Source of the DNA: Pseudomonas sp. TH43
GTDB lineage: Bacteria > Pseudomonadota > Gammaproteobacteria > Pseudomonadales > Pseudomonadaceae
DNA: 64,000 nt
Direction: 5' to 3'
NCBI RefSeq assembly: GCF_016650635.1
Contig: NZ_JAEKFI010000003.1
Span: forward strand, 496,001-560,000
A program made the position numbers and the translations under genes. Every line of letters starts with the position of its first letter. Within the stretch, counting starts at the first letter, position 1. This document shows positions 47,114 to 56,259 of this stretch, one piece after another. Below the pieces are notes generated by a model, which saw only the letters and a list, made by a program, of their open reading frames with translations, was not told the DNA's origin and ran no database searches.

Positions 47114-48676
47114 TTAGCTTTCGGGGTCTTTGCCGACTTCGTATTCGCGCAGCTTGTTGGCAATGGTGGTGTGCGAAACCCCCAGCCGCTTGCCCAACTG
47201 ACGACTGCTCGGATGCTCGGAATACAGCCGCTCCAGCACTGCCTTCTCGAACCGGCCGACAATTTCGTCGAGCCCGCCCTCCAGCGAAAAATCGCCAAGC
47301 GGCTGACGCACGCCGTAATCCGGCAATCGAATGTGCTCAGCCTTCACCGTGCCGCCATCGCACAACGAAACCGCCTGAAACAGCACGTTCTCCAACTGCC
47401 GCACGTTGCCCGGCCAGTGATAGTGACTGAGCCGATCCATCGCTGCCGGCGCCAGTTTCGGCAGCGAACAACCGATCTGCCGGCTGGCCTGATCAAGGAA
47501 ATGCTCGACCAGCGGCGTCAACCCGTCGAGGCATTCGCGCAGTGGCGGAATGTGCAGCGACAGCACGTTCAAGCGGTGATACAAATCCTGGCGAAACTCG
47601 CCGCGCGCGCACAGTTCGGACAAATCCACCTGCGTCGCGCAAATCACCCGCACGTCCAGATACACCTCTTCGTCGCTGCCGACCCGGCGAAAGCAACCAT
47701 CCTGCAGGAAGCGCAGCAGTTTCACCTGCAAGCGCGGGCTCATTTCGCCGACGCCATCGAGAAACAGCGTGCCGCCCGCCGTCAGTTCCAGCAGGCCGAG
47801 CTTACCCTCCGCACGGGCGCCTTCGAACGCGCCAGGGCCGTACCCAAACAGCTCGGTCTCGGCCATCGATTCCGGCAAACCCGCACAATTGAGCGCCATC
47901 AGCGGCGACTGCCCGCGCGGACTGGCGAGGTGGCAGGCGCGTGCCAGCAATTCCTTTCCGGTGCCGGTTTCACCCTCAATCAATAAAGGCGCATCGAGAG
48001 GCGCCATGCGCCGCGCTTCACGCACCACGGCGGCCATGACCTTCGAACTCTGGAAGATGCTGTCGAAGCCACGCAACTCTTGTTTGCGCACGTTATAGAT
48101 GCGTTCGCCAACACGATCCGCACGGTGCAACGTCAGTACGGCACCGGCCATGGCCTCACTGTCGTCATGCTCCGATTGCAACGGCGCGATGTCAGCCAGA
48201 AAGACGTCGCCCTTGACCTTGACCCGCATGCCATTGATGCGCGATTTGTTGGCGCGCACCAGTTCCGGCAAATCGAAATCTTCGGCGTAACGCGACAGCG
48301 GAATCCCCGGCACCTCATCCACGCGCACGCCAAGCAACTGCGCCGCCGCGCGGTTGGCGGCGACAATCGAGCCGCCCATGTCGATCGACAGCACCGGAAA
48401 CTCCAGCGCGCCGAGCAGCGCATTCAACTCCATGTGCCGCCGCTCGCTGGGCATCAGCCCTACCCGCTTGACGCCGAACACACCGGCAATCGACTCAAAC
48501 TTGGGCCGCAGCGCCTGGAACTGGATGTTGATCAGGTTCGGACAATGCAGATAAATCGCGTTGCCATGCTCACCGCCAACTTCGCCGCGCGCGACGTTGA
48601 TCCCGTAGGCCACCAGCAGGTTGAGAATGTCGCGCAGGATGCCGATGCGGTTCTGGCAGTGGACTTTGATGCGCAT
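47114..48676 (-). CDS. phhR: PhhR, TyrR-family aromatic amino acid regulator
   Basis: 520 aa from ATG 48676 (MRIKVHCQNRIGILRDILN), the family start. The frame to 48805 runs through a REP repeat. Domains: ACT (1-80), PAS (80-190), AAA+ with Walker A EGETGTGKELLAR (about 230-430) and a Fis-type HTH (SSRQLGKRLGVSHTTIANKL). The sigma-54 contact loop reads GAFEGA instead of GAFTGA, as expected for a regulator that need not work with sigma-54. It activates phhABC, which lies divergently. Confidence 0.95.
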   Translation of the reverse strand: MRIKVHCQNRIGILRDILNLLVAYGINVARGEVGGEHGNAIYLHCPNLINIQFQALRPKFESIAGVFGVKRVGLMPSERRHMELNALLGALEFPVLSIDMGGSIVAANRAAAQLLGVRVDEVPGIPLSRYAEDFDLPELVRANKSRINGMRVKVKGDVFLADIAPLQSEHDDSEAMAGAVLTLHRADRVGERIYNVRKQELRGFDSIFQSSKVMAAVVREARRMAPLDAPLLIEGETGTGKELLARACHLASPRGQSPLMALNCAGLPESMAETELFGYGPGAFEGARAEGKLGLLELTAGGTLFLDGVGEMSPRLQVKLLRFLQDGCFRRVGSDEEVYLDVRVICATQVDLSELCARGEFRQDLYHRLNVLSLHIPPLRECLDGLTPLVEHFLDQASRQIGCSLPKLAPAAMDRLSHYHWPGNVRQLENVLFQAVSLCDGGTVKAEHIRLPDYGVRQPLGDFSLEGGLDEIVGRFEKAVLERLYSEHPSSRQLGKRLGVSHTTIANKLREYEVGKDPES

Positions 48677-48716
48677 ATAAATGACCCGACAATTTGGGGA
48701 ATTAAACACAACCTCC

Positions 48717-48806
48717 TGTGGGAGCGAGCCTGCTCGCGAAGGCGCTAGCACATCCACCAATAGAGGCGTCAGGCAGATCGCATTCGCGAACAAGCTCGCT
48801 CCCACA
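48717..48806. repeat. Inverted pair of REP elements (GTGGGAGCGAGC type)
   Basis: Left arm TGTGGGAGCGAGCCTGCTCG + CGAA at 48717-48740. Right arm TTCGCGAACAAGCTCGCTCC + CACA at 48783-48806. They differ from perfect inversion by two positions. The two units face each other across 42 nt, as in pseudomonad REP doublets. They lie between phhR and the phhA control region. The gap 48677-49060 holds only this pair and the regulator site. Confidence 0.88.
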
Positions 48807-48921
48807 AGGGACAGCGCCGCCAGTTTTCTTCGGTGGCGCGCAAACAGTTGTCAAGATTATGTGACAGTCGCCAACCTTTTCAAACCCGCCAATCGCCGCA
48901 AACGCGTGATATCGGCCAAAG

Positions 48922-48939
48922 CGTAACGAATACTTTACG
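48922..48939. promoter_or_regulatory. TyrR/PhhR-type operator
   Basis: CGTAAC-GAATAC-TTTACG has the size and symmetry of the TyrR box TGTAAA-N6-TTTACA (outer palindrome CGTAA-N8-TTACG). It is 122 nt upstream of the phhA ATG and between the divergent phhR and phhA genes, where PhhR must act. Confidence 0.7.
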
Positions 48940-49060
48940 AAATGCCGGGAAATTTCCTACGCGAGCATGATTCAACCTACTGCACACCACCCCACTCTCA
49001 GGTAATTCTGAATCCATCGCTGGACATAACAAGAACGAATTCCCCTAGCAGGAGAGCAGT

Positions 49061-49852
49061 ATGAAGCAGACGCAATACGTGGCCCGCGAGCCCGATGCGC
49101 AAGGTTTTATCGACTACCCCGCCGAAGAACACGCGGTGTGGAACACGCTGATCACTCGCCAACTGAAAGTGATCGAAGGGCGTGCCTGCCAGGAGTACCT
49201 GGACGGTATCGAAAAACTCGGTCTGCCCCACGACCGCATTCCGCAACTCGGCGAGATCAACAAGGTGCTCGGCGAGACCACCGGTTGGCAGGTCGCCCGT
49301 GTCCCGGCGCTGATTCCCTTCCAGACCTTCTTTGAATTGCTCGCCAGCAAGCAATTCCCGGTTGCCACGTTTATCCGCACCCGCGAAGAACTGGACTACC
49401 TGCAAGAACCGGATATTTTCCACGAGATCTTTGGTCACTGCCCGCTGCTGACCAACCCGTGGTTCGCAGAATTCACCCACACCTACGGCAAACTCGGCCT
49501 GCAAGCTACCAAGGAAGAACGCGTGTACCTGGCGCGCCTGTACTGGATGACCATCGAGTTCGGCCTGGTCGACACCCCGCAAGGTAAACGCATCTACGGC
49601 GGCGGCATTCTGTCCTCACCCAAAGAAACCGTTTACTCACTGTCGGATGAGCCTGAGCATCAAGCCTTCGATCCGCTCGAAGCAATGCGCACGCCATACC
49701 GCATCGACATCCTGCAACCGCTGTACTTTGTCCTGCCGAACCTCAAGCGCCTGTTCGATGTGGCCCATGAAGACATCATGGCCATGGTCAAACAAGGCAT
49801 GCAGTTGGGTCTGCATGCGCCGAAATTTCCGCCAAAGCCGAAAGCGGCCTGA
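49061..49852 (+). CDS. phhA: PhhA, phenylalanine 4-hydroxylase
   Basis: 263 aa monomeric bacterial type. It converts phenylalanine to tyrosine with tetrahydrobiopterin-like cofactor and Fe(II). Iron ligands are the two His of FHEIFGHCPLLT (about residues 120-130) and the Glu in MTIEFGLV. The start has GGAGAG 6 nt upstream. It is the first gene of phhABC. Confidence 0.97.
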   Translation: MKQTQYVAREPDAQGFIDYPAEEHAVWNTLITRQLKVIEGRACQEYLDGIEKLGLPHDRIPQLGEINKVLGETTGWQVARVPALIPFQTFFELLASKQFPVATFIRTREELDYLQEPDIFHEIFGHCPLLTNPWFAEFTHTYGKLGLQATKEERVYLARLYWMTIEFGLVDTPQGKRIYGGGILSSPKETVYSLSDEPEHQAFDPLEAMRTPYRIDILQPLYFVLPNLKRLFDVAHEDIMAMVKQGMQLGLHAPKFPPKPKAA

Positions 49853-49921
49853 GCAGAACCCGCTCGCGACTTGCGTGCAAAGATAGTAATTTCCAACAAG
49901 AATCGAACTCAGGAACAGACC

Positions 49922-50278
49922 ATGTCCACATTGAACCAAGCCCACTGCGAAGCCTGCCGCGCCGATGCGCCACAAGTCAGCGACGAAGAACTGCCGATCC
50001 TGATCAAGCAGATCCCTGACTGGAACATCGAAGTTCGCGACAGCATCATGCAGCTGGAGAAAGTTTTCCTGTTCAAGAATTTCAAGCACGCGCTGGCGTT
50101 CACCAACGCTGTCGGCGAGATCTCCGAGGCCGAAGGTCACCACCCGGGCCTGCTGACCGAGTGGGGCAAAGTCACCGTGACCTGGTGGAGCCACTCGATC
50201 AAAGGCCTGCACCGCAACGACTTCATCATGGCCGCGCGCACTGACGAAGTGGCCAAGACCGCAGAAGGACGCAAGTAA
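49922..50278 (+). CDS. phhB: PhhB, pterin-4a-carbinolamine dehydratase
   Basis: 118 aa from ATG 49922 ([19 protein letters not shown]). It recycles the pterin cofactor used by PhhA. The dehydratase motif [20 protein letters not shown] is intact with its catalytic His pair. It lies 69 nt after phhA. Confidence 0.96.
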
Positions 50279-51471
50279 TGCACTTCGACGCCATCGGCCG
50301 GGTCCCCGGCGACCCGATCCTCGGTTTGATGGAGGCGTATGCGCAGGACACTAACCCGCGCAAATTCGACCTCGGCGTTGGCGTCTACAAGGATGCCCAA
50401 GGCCTGACGCCGATCCCTGAAGCGGTGAAAATCGCTGAAGCGCGGCTGGTCGAAAGCCAGGACACCAAGACCTACATCGGTGGCCACGGCAATCCGTTGT
50501 TCGGCAAAGTCATCAATGAACTGGTGCTCGGTGCCGACTCGAAGCTGATCGCCGAACAACGTGCCGGCGCCACCCAAACACCGGGTGGCACCGGCGCCTT
50601 GCGTCTGGCTGCGGACTTCATCGCCCAGTGCCTGCCGGGCAAAGGCGTATGGCTGAGCAACCCGACCTGGCCGATCCACGAAACGATTTTCGCCACAGCC
50701 GGGGTCAAGGTCAGTCACTACCCCTACGTGGGCAGCGACAATCGCCTCGACGTCGACGCCATGCTCGCCGTGCTCAACGAAGTGCCGAAGGGCGATGTGG
50801 TGTTGCTGCACGCGTGCTGCCACAACCCGACCGGTTTCGACCTGAGCCATGACGACTGGCAGCGCGTGCTCGACGTAGTGCGTAGCCGCAACCTGCTGCC
50901 GCTGATCGACTTTGCCTACCAGGGTTTTGGCGACGGCCTGGAACAGGATGCGTGGTCGACTCGGTTGTTCGCGGCGGAGTTGCCAGAGCTGCTGATCACC
51001 AGTTCCTGCTCGAAGAACTTCGGCCTCTATCGCGACCGCACCGGTGCACTGATCGTCTGCGCGAAAACCGCTGACAAGCTCATCGACATCCGTAGCCAAC
51101 TGGCCAACATCGCCCGCAACCTCTGGTCGACACCGCCGGATCATGGTGCGGCTGTTGTCGCGACGATCCTTGCCGACCCGGAGCTGAAAGCGCGTTGGGC
51201 GGATGAAGTGGAAGCCATGCGTTTGCGTATCGCGCAGCTGCGCAGCGGTCTGGTCGAAGCGCTGGAGCCGCACGGTTTGCGTGAGCGCTTTGCGCACATT
51301 GGCGTGCAGCGTGGCATGTTCTCTTACACCGGTTTGTCGCCGGAGCAAGTGAAGCAACTGCGCGAGCATCACAGCGTGTACATGGTCAGCTCGGGCCGGG
51401 CGAACGTCGCCGGTATCGACGCCACGCGCCTCGCCCTGCTGGCCGAAGCCATCGCCAGCGTCAGCAAGTAA
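50278..51471 (+). CDS. phhC: PhhC, aromatic amino acid aminotransferase
   Basis: 397 aa class I aminotransferase of the AspC/TyrB group. It carries out tyrosine transamination, the third step of the module. Conserved PLP contacts include HACCHNPTGFDL, DFAYQGFGDGL, the Schiff-base Lys in TSSCSKNFGLYRDR and the substrate-binding Arg in SGRANVAG. The ATG shares one base with the phhB stop (TAATG). Confidence 0.95.
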   Translation: MHFDAIGRVPGDPILGLMEAYAQDTNPRKFDLGVGVYKDAQGLTPIPEAVKIAEARLVESQDTKTYIGGHGNPLFGKVINELVLGADSKLIAEQRAGATQTPGGTGALRLAADFIAQCLPGKGVWLSNPTWPIHETIFATAGVKVSHYPYVGSDNRLDVDAMLAVLNEVPKGDVVLLHACCHNPTGFDLSHDDWQRVLDVVRSRNLLPLIDFAYQGFGDGLEQDAWSTRLFAAELPELLITSSCSKNFGLYRDRTGALIVCAKTADKLIDIRSQLANIARNLWSTPPDHGAAVVATILADPELKARWADEVEAMRLRIAQLRSGLVEALEPHGLRERFAHIGVQRGMFSYTGLSPEQVKQLREHHSVYMVSSGRANVAGIDATRLALLAEAIASVSK

Positions 51472-51484
51472 CACCGCAATACCA

Positions 51485-51570
51485 ATGTAGGAGCTGCCGC
51501 AGGCTGCGATCTTTTGATCTTGTCTTTAAAAACAAAAGCAAAAGATCGCAGCCTGCGGCAGCTCCTACAT
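51485..51570. repeat. REP doublet, 31-nt perfect inverted repeat, probable terminator of phhC
   Basis: Arms 51485-51515 and 51540-51570 are exact inverses and begin ATGTAGGAGCTGCCGCAGGC. A 24-nt A/T-rich loop separates them and TTTTTT follows. The repeat type (GTAGGAGCTGCCGCAGGCTGCG) is a second pseudomonad REP family. It starts 14 nt after phhC and should stop transcription. The rest of 51571-51723 shows only the likely promoter of the next small gene. Confidence 0.88.
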
Positions 51571-51723
51571 TTTTTTCTGCTGTTTTAGCCCTCCCCTGCG
51601 GCCATCTGTCGCATTAATTTCAATTAAAAGTCTGATTGTCATTTTTCCTGCTGTATCCTGCGCAGGCTTTCTAAAAGCGCGGATCTACCAGATCTATCAA
51701 CAGACTTAGCGAGGAGCGCAACC

Positions 51724-51855
51724 ATGCACGAGATTCCTAATCTCCCCTTCCCAAGCCTGCACGTACCTGAGCAGACGACCACGCAACAAGCCGGCGCCCA
51801 ACAGCCCGAGCCGAAAGAAGCCGTTGAGAGCCGTCCGGCCGACAACGAAGAGTAA
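51724..51855 (+). CDS. Small Pro/Glu/Gln-rich protein
   Basis: 43 aa starting MHEIPNLPFPSLHVPEQ and ending RPADNEE, with a good ribosome binding site (GAGGAG, 8 nt before ATG). It is acidic, probably disordered and has no known motif. I did not recognise a family. The clear ribosome binding site and short gap to the next gene support it as real. Confidence 0.6.
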   Translation: MHEIPNLPFPSLHVPEQTTTQQAGAQQPEPKEAVESRPADNEE

Positions 51856-51926
51856 GACCCCGTCGTACAGACCGTGTGGAAAGCGCTAACATGCGCTTTC
51901 CACACTGCCTGAACCCCGAGCCTGCC

Positions 51927-52109
51927 ATGACCGACGAATTCTCTGAAAACCAAGCTGCCATTCTGATCGGCGCCACCGAGAAAATGATCGAGATCTGGAA
52001 CCGGCTCTCCCCCGAGAAACAAGCCGCCCTGCTCGCCCGTTTCGGCAGTGAAGAAAACGCTCTCGCTGCATTGGTCACCACGCAACTGGTCGCTCCGGCC
52101 AAACCGTGA
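51927..52109 (+). CDS. Small conserved-looking protein
   Basis: 60 aa from ATG 51927 (MTDEFSENQAAILIGATEKM). It is helical and acidic with SPEKQAALLARFGSEENALA. The upstream codons to 51876 lack a better start. I did not recognise the family. It lies 71 nt after the 43-aa gene in the same direction. Confidence 0.65.
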   Translation: MTDEFSENQAAILIGATEKMIEIWNRLSPEKQAALLARFGSEENALAALVTTQLVAPAKP

Positions 52110-52211
52110 AGTCGCCACCCGGCAAATAGTTTTACTTTTCCCGCCCCAGATTCTTCCGCGCCGGTATCATGAGCAGCCTATCTAATCTGCTGCTCCCGTG
52201 GATCGTTACCC

Positions 52212-53411
52212 ATGTCGTTTTCTATGTCAGAGCCCCAGCGCCCCCTGGCGGTTACGCTGCAAGTCGTCTCCATCGTCCTCTTCACCTTTATCGGCTACCT
52301 GAACATCGGCATTCCGCTGGCGGTGTTGCCGGGTTACGTCCACAGCGACCTCGGTTTCGGCGCGGTGATCGCCGGGCTGGTGATCAGCGTGCAATACCTC
52401 GCCACCCTGCTCAGCCGCCCATACGCCGGCAAGATCATCGACAACAAGGGCAGCAAACTGGCGGTGATGTACGGCCTGGCCGGTTGCGGTTTGAGCGGTG
52501 TGTTCATGCTGATCTCGGCGTGGACGCCGAACATGCCGATGCTCAGCCTGATCAGCTTGTTGATCGGTCGACTGGTACTGGGCAGCGCGGAAAGCCTCGT
52601 CGGTTCCGGCTCCATTGGCTGGGGCATCGGCCGCGTCGGCGCGGCGAACACCGCCAAGGTGATTTCCTGGAACGGCATCGCCAGTTACGGCGCGCTGGCA
52701 ATCGGCGCACCGTTCGGCGTGTGGCTGGTCAGCCGTCTGGGCCTGTGGAGCATGGGCGTCAGCATCATCCTGCTGGCGATCATCGGCTTGCTGCTGGCGT
52801 GGCCGAAAACGGCGGCACCGATTGTTGTCGGCGAACGCCTGCCATTCATGCATGTGCTCGGCCGCGTCTTCCCTCACGGCTGCGGCCTGGCACTGGGCTC
52901 GATTGGCTTCGGCACCATCGCCACCTTCATCACCCTGTATTACGCCACGCAGCATTGGGACAATGCGGTGCTGTGCCTGAGCCTGTTCGGCGCCAGTTTC
53001 ATCGGTGCGCGGCTGTTGTTCGGCAACCTGATCAACCGTCTCGGCGGCTTTCGCGTGGCGATAGCCTGTCTCTCGGTAGAAACACTCGGCCTGTTACTGC
53101 TGTGGCTGGCACCAGACGCTCACTGGGCGTTGGCCGGCGCGGCGTTGAGCGGTTTTGGCTTCTCGCTGGTATTCCCGGCGCTGGGCGTGGAAGCAGTGAA
53201 CCTGGTGCCCGCTTCCAGCCGTGGTGCGGCGGTCGGCGCGTATTCGCTGTTCATCGATTTGTCGCTGGGCATCACCGGACCGTTGGCCGGAGCGATTGCG
53301 GCGGGATTCGGCTTTGCTTCGATCTTCCTGTTCGCCGCCCTCGCCTCGCTGAGCGGCCTGGCGTTGAGCGTGTATCTTTACAAGCACACTGCCAAGTATC
53401 GCGAAGACTAG
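52212..53411 (+). CDS. MFS transporter, YhhS-like
   Basis: 399 aa, twelve predicted transmembrane helices. The loop 2-3 motif appears as [18 protein letters not shown] (about 68-85). The closest family in memory is the YhhS/YfcJ group of drug-proton antiporter-like carriers. The substrate cannot be told. The start could be the ATG at 52224 ([10 protein letters not shown]). Its stop overlaps the convergent arfB stop by 4 nt. Confidence 0.88.
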   Translation: MSFSMSEPQRPLAVTLQVVSIVLFTFIGYLNIGIPLAVLPGYVHSDLGFGAVIAGLVISVQYLATLLSRPYAGKIIDNKGSKLAVMYGLAGCGLSGVFMLISAWTPNMPMLSLISLLIGRLVLGSAESLVGSGSIGWGIGRVGAANTAKVISWNGIASYGALAIGAPFGVWLVSRLGLWSMGVSIILLAIIGLLLAWPKTAAPIVVGERLPFMHVLGRVFPHGCGLALGSIGFGTIATFITLYYATQHWDNAVLCLSLFGASFIGARLLFGNLINRLGGFRVAIACLSVETLGLLLLWLAPDAHWALAGAALSGFGFSLVFPALGVEAVNLVPASSRGAAVGAYSLFIDLSLGITGPLAGAIAAGFGFASIFLFAALASLSGLALSVYLYKHTAKYRED

Positions 53412-53821
53412 AAATCCACCTTGCCACGCCCGGCCTTGATGCTGCCGCGCTTGGTTTTCGATTCAAGTCGACGCTTCTTTGAACCAAGTGTCGGCTTGGT
53501 CGGGCGGCGTTTCTTTTCGACCTTGGTGGCGCTGAGAATCAGCTCGACCAGTCGTTCCAGCGCATCGGCACGGTTGGCTTCCTGCGTACGATATTGCTGC
53601 GCCTTGATGATCAACACGCCGTCGCTGGTGATGCGACTGTCGCGCAGCGCCAGCAGGCGTTCCTTGTAGAACTCGGGCAAGGACGAGGCCGGAATGTCGA
53701 AGCGCAAGTGCATGGCGCTGGAAACCTTGTTGACGTTCTGCCCACCGGCGCCCTGAGCGCGGATGGCCGTCAATTCGATCTCGGCATCCGGCAGATGCAC
53801 ATTGTTGGAAATCACCAGCAT
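53408..53821 (-). CDS. arfB: ArfB, ribosome-rescue peptidyl-tRNA hydrolase
   Basis: 137 aa from ATG 53821 ([19 protein letters not shown]). The catalytic GGQ is in [15 protein letters not shown]. The C-terminus is a long basic tail ([16 protein letters not shown]...), which in ArfB/YaeJ enters the empty mRNA channel of stalled ribosomes. It hydrolyses the stuck peptidyl-tRNA. Confidence 0.94.
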   Translation of the reverse strand: MLVISNNVHLPDAEIELTAIRAQGAGGQNVNKVSSAMHLRFDIPASSLPEFYKERLLALRDSRITSDGVLIIKAQQYRTQEANRADALERLVELILSATKVEKKRRPTKPTLGSKKRRLESKTKRGSIKAGRGKVDF

Positions 53822-53989
53822 GGAAAAGCGTCCGTATTCAGAGCGCGCAGGATACCGCGAAACCGCTCCCGAACCTGCCGAAGATCCACTGTGCAAGGGA
53901 GCCTGCTCGCCATTTGAATCGGACCCTCACCGTGTTTGGGTTACCATTCAGGCTTTTGCACTCACTACATCAATGCAGGAAGCATAAGC

Positions 53990-54688
53990 ATGACCAACAA
54001 AGCAGTTATCGTTTTCAGCGGCGGACAGGACTCGACCACCTGTTTGATCCACGCCCTGACTCATTACGATGAAATTCACTGCATCACGTTCGACTATGGT
54101 CAGCGTCATCACGCGGAAATTGAAGTTGCGCAGCAACTCTCCAAAAAGCTCGGCGTGACCGTACATAAAACGCTGGACGTGTCACTGCTCAATGAACTGG
54201 CCATCAGCAGCCTGACACGCGATAACATTCCGGTCCCGACCGTGAACAGCTCCGGCGAAACGCTGCCAAGCACCTTTGTACCGGGGAGGAATATTCTGTT
54301 TCTCACCCTCGCCTCTATCTATGCTTATCAAGTTCAAGCCAAAACAGTCATTACCGGTGTTTGTGAAACGGATTTCTCGGGCTACCCTGATTGCCGGGAC
54401 GAGTTCGTCAAGGCACTGAATAAAGCCCTTGAACTGGGCATGGATTATAAGCTGCAACTGGATACGCCATTGATGTGGCTGAACAAGGCTGAGACTTGGG
54501 CTTTGGCTGATTACCACCATCAATTGGATCTGGTTCGCGAAGAAACACTGACTTGTTATAACGGCATCAAAGGTGTCGGCTGCTCGGATTGCGATGCCTG
54601 CAATCTTCGCGCAAAAGGTCTGAATGAGTTCCTCAACAATAAAGAGCAGGTTAGTCATAACCTGAAAGCGAAACTAAAGCTGAAATAA
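53990..54688 (+). CDS. queC: QueC, 7-cyano-7-deazaguanine (preQ0) synthase, enterobacterial type
   Basis: 232 aa from ATG 53990. It converts 7-carboxy-7-deazaguanine to preQ0 with ATP and ammonia. The PP-loop is [12 protein letters not shown]. The zinc cysteines are in [19 protein letters not shown]. All look active. The sequence follows E. coli QueC closely ([39 protein letters not shown]) and not the usual Pseudomonas QueC as I remember it. Together with the lower GC content this suggests horizontal transfer. It faces the transporter gene tail to tail. Confidence 0.93.
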   Translation: MTNKAVIVFSGGQDSTTCLIHALTHYDEIHCITFDYGQRHHAEIEVAQQLSKKLGVTVHKTLDVSLLNELAISSLTRDNIPVPTVNSSGETLPSTFVPGRNILFLTLASIYAYQVQAKTVITGVCETDFSGYPDCRDEFVKALNKALELGMDYKLQLDTPLMWLNKAETWALADYHHQLDLVREETLTCYNGIKGVGCSDCDACNLRAKGLNEFLNNKEQVSHNLKAKLKLK

Positions 54689-54753
54689 ACCACAGCAAGA
54701 AGCGTTCCCTCGGCATGACAGCAACAGCCTGCCGAGTGAGCGCTATCCCTTCG

Positions 54754-55632
54754 TTATTGCGTCTGAGCACCCGTCAGATATTTCTTGAACAAAGACCTTG
54801 CGCCGTAAGCAGGCAAGATATTGAAGAATGCGAAGCCTACTTTGATTGCGATCTGAACGTAGATCATGCCCAGAATCGCGCTATTCTCCATCGTTCCGTA
54901 AAAAGCGATGTAGCAGAAAAGAAAACTGTCGATGATCACCGCAAACAACGTACTTAAAAACACCCGCAAAAACAGGAATCTGGAATTTGTCAGCTCTTTG
55001 ATTTTGCACAACAAATAAGAATTTATATTCTCTGAAACCAGAAACGATACAGAAGACGCTACCAGAACTGCGGACAACTGACTGATCACATCATTGTAGG
55101 CGCCATCGAGCTTCCAACCCGGCAGCCCTGGAAGATGGGTCGTAATGGCCAATAGAATGATAATGACGGCGTTGCTGATGAATGCGAACAGTATCGCCTT
55201 GCGAGCAAGCCTTAGGCCGAACGTCTCATTCAGCAAATCCACGATCAGAAACGTCAGCGGATAAAGGAAGGTACCCGGCGTTACGACGATATCAAAGTAT
55301 TCCAGATAAATAGGCTTCGTCGCGGCAATACTGGTGAAGATATAGAGCGTGAACAACATCAGGTTCAGGATGATGTAGATCATCCAGGAACCCTCATGGC
55401 GGTCATTGATTTCGTAGGCGGTAAGTGCCCCGCCCTGGGAGTAGAATTTCTTGTAGAGGTTTTTCACTTCTATTTTATTCAGATTATCCATAATCTCACT
55501 ATTCAACACTTCACTGAGCTTTATTTTAATTATCTTGCCTGTCGCAATCACCATGATGACGGCCAGGCTTTTTCCGTTTTCGAATCCCAGCAATTTGTAC
55601 TTGCTGTTTTCCATTTCAACACTGCAATCCAT
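54754..55632 (-). CDS. Vut/YhhQ-family putative queuosine-precursor transporter with N-terminal extension
   Basis: 292 aa. The C-terminal ~205 residues have six predicted membrane helices and the family pattern (YFDIVVTPGTFLYPLTFLIV + DLLNETFGLRLARKAI, SENINSYLLCKIKELTNSRF). YhhQ-type carriers import preQ0/preQ1. The first ~85 residues are soluble and not part of the usual transporter. ATG 55632 has GAGG 9 nt upstream and lies inside the end of the regulator gene (17-nt overlap). Coding DNA is AT-rich compared with neighbours. Confidence 0.82.
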   Translation of the reverse strand: MDCSVEMENSKYKLLGFENGKSLAVIMVIATGKIIKIKLSEVLNSEIMDNLNKIEVKNLYKKFYSQGGALTAYEINDRHEGSWMIYIILNLMLFTLYIFTSIAATKPIYLEYFDIVVTPGTFLYPLTFLIVDLLNETFGLRLARKAILFAFISNAVIIILLAITTHLPGLPGWKLDGAYNDVISQLSAVLVASSVSFLVSENINSYLLCKIKELTNSRFLFLRVFLSTLFAVIIDSFLFCYIAFYGTMENSAILGMIYVQIAIKVGFAFFNILPAYGARSLFKKYLTGAQTQ

Positions 55633-56221
55633 TAAATCGTTCCTCGATTATATCCCCGATCACACACACCCGATCTGTATCAACGCCGCCCTCATGATTG
55701 ATCGAAAACCTCCCTGTGATTTTGTCATACACCAGCTTTTCCCTGTCACTGTTAGAAGTTCCTTTCTGCACGATCAATAGATCGCCCACCTCGTGCAAAC
55801 CACTTATTTCATTTTCCAGCAGCACGCCAATCAGATTAAAAGAAGTACCGAAGTAATAGGTCAATGGATAGAGGGTCGCCAACTCACCAATTCTTTTATC
55901 GAGACTCTGGATAACCAGACTTTCCTTGATCACCGGCACGGCGGCCGGGTTCATATTGCCCTGCGGAGAGATGCTGCTTTCGATGATTTCCTTTTCTTCA
56001 AAATCAATCGTTTCTATTTCCTCGTAGGACACCCCGAAGAAATCAGAAATCTTGCGAACCGTGGAATGCTGTACGTTGACCACCTTGCCTTCGAGAATGT
56101 TATAGATGGTCGTTCGGGTCAAACCACTGGAACTGCACAATGACAACTGAGTTTCGCCACGACTCTTTATCAAGTACTTGATATTGTTTTTCAGATTCTC
56201 CGATCTTTCTTTTCTGTGCAT
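55616..56221 (-). CDS. XRE-family regulator with LexA-like C-terminal half
   Basis: 201 aa from ATG 56221 (MHRKERSENLKNNIKYLIK); a TTG at 56251 is less likely. The HTH covers about residues 10-65 (ETQLSLCSSSGLTRTTIYNI). The C-terminal half (VGDLLIVQKG...VCVIGDIIEERF) resembles the beta fold of S24/LexA repressors, but I see no Ser-Lys protease pair, so it is more likely a ligand-sensing or dimer domain. It is translationally coupled to the transporter and probably controls it and itself. Confidence 0.8.
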   Translation of the reverse strand: MHRKERSENLKNNIKYLIKSRGETQLSLCSSSGLTRTTIYNILEGKVVNVQHSTVRKISDFFGVSYEEIETIDFEEKEIIESSISPQGNMNPAAVPVIKESLVIQSLDKRIGELATLYPLTYYFGTSFNLIGVLLENEISGLHEVGDLLIVQKGTSNSDREKLVYDKITGRFSINHEGGVDTDRVCVIGDIIEERFNGLQC

Positions 56222-56259
56222 ACGTGGCCTGCCATCCTTTTTTAACTGCAATCAATGTC

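Noticed and set aside
52169..53482. Second plus-strand frame overlapping the MFS transporter
   Set aside because: It is Arg/Gly/Pro/His-rich without hydrophobic helices or motifs. The transporter frame is clearly the coding one.
53990..54688. QueC as part of a Qat or CBASS-type defence system
   Set aside because: The protein is a full, ordinary QueC with zinc cysteines, and no ATPase, TatD nuclease, cyclase or effector gene is beside it.
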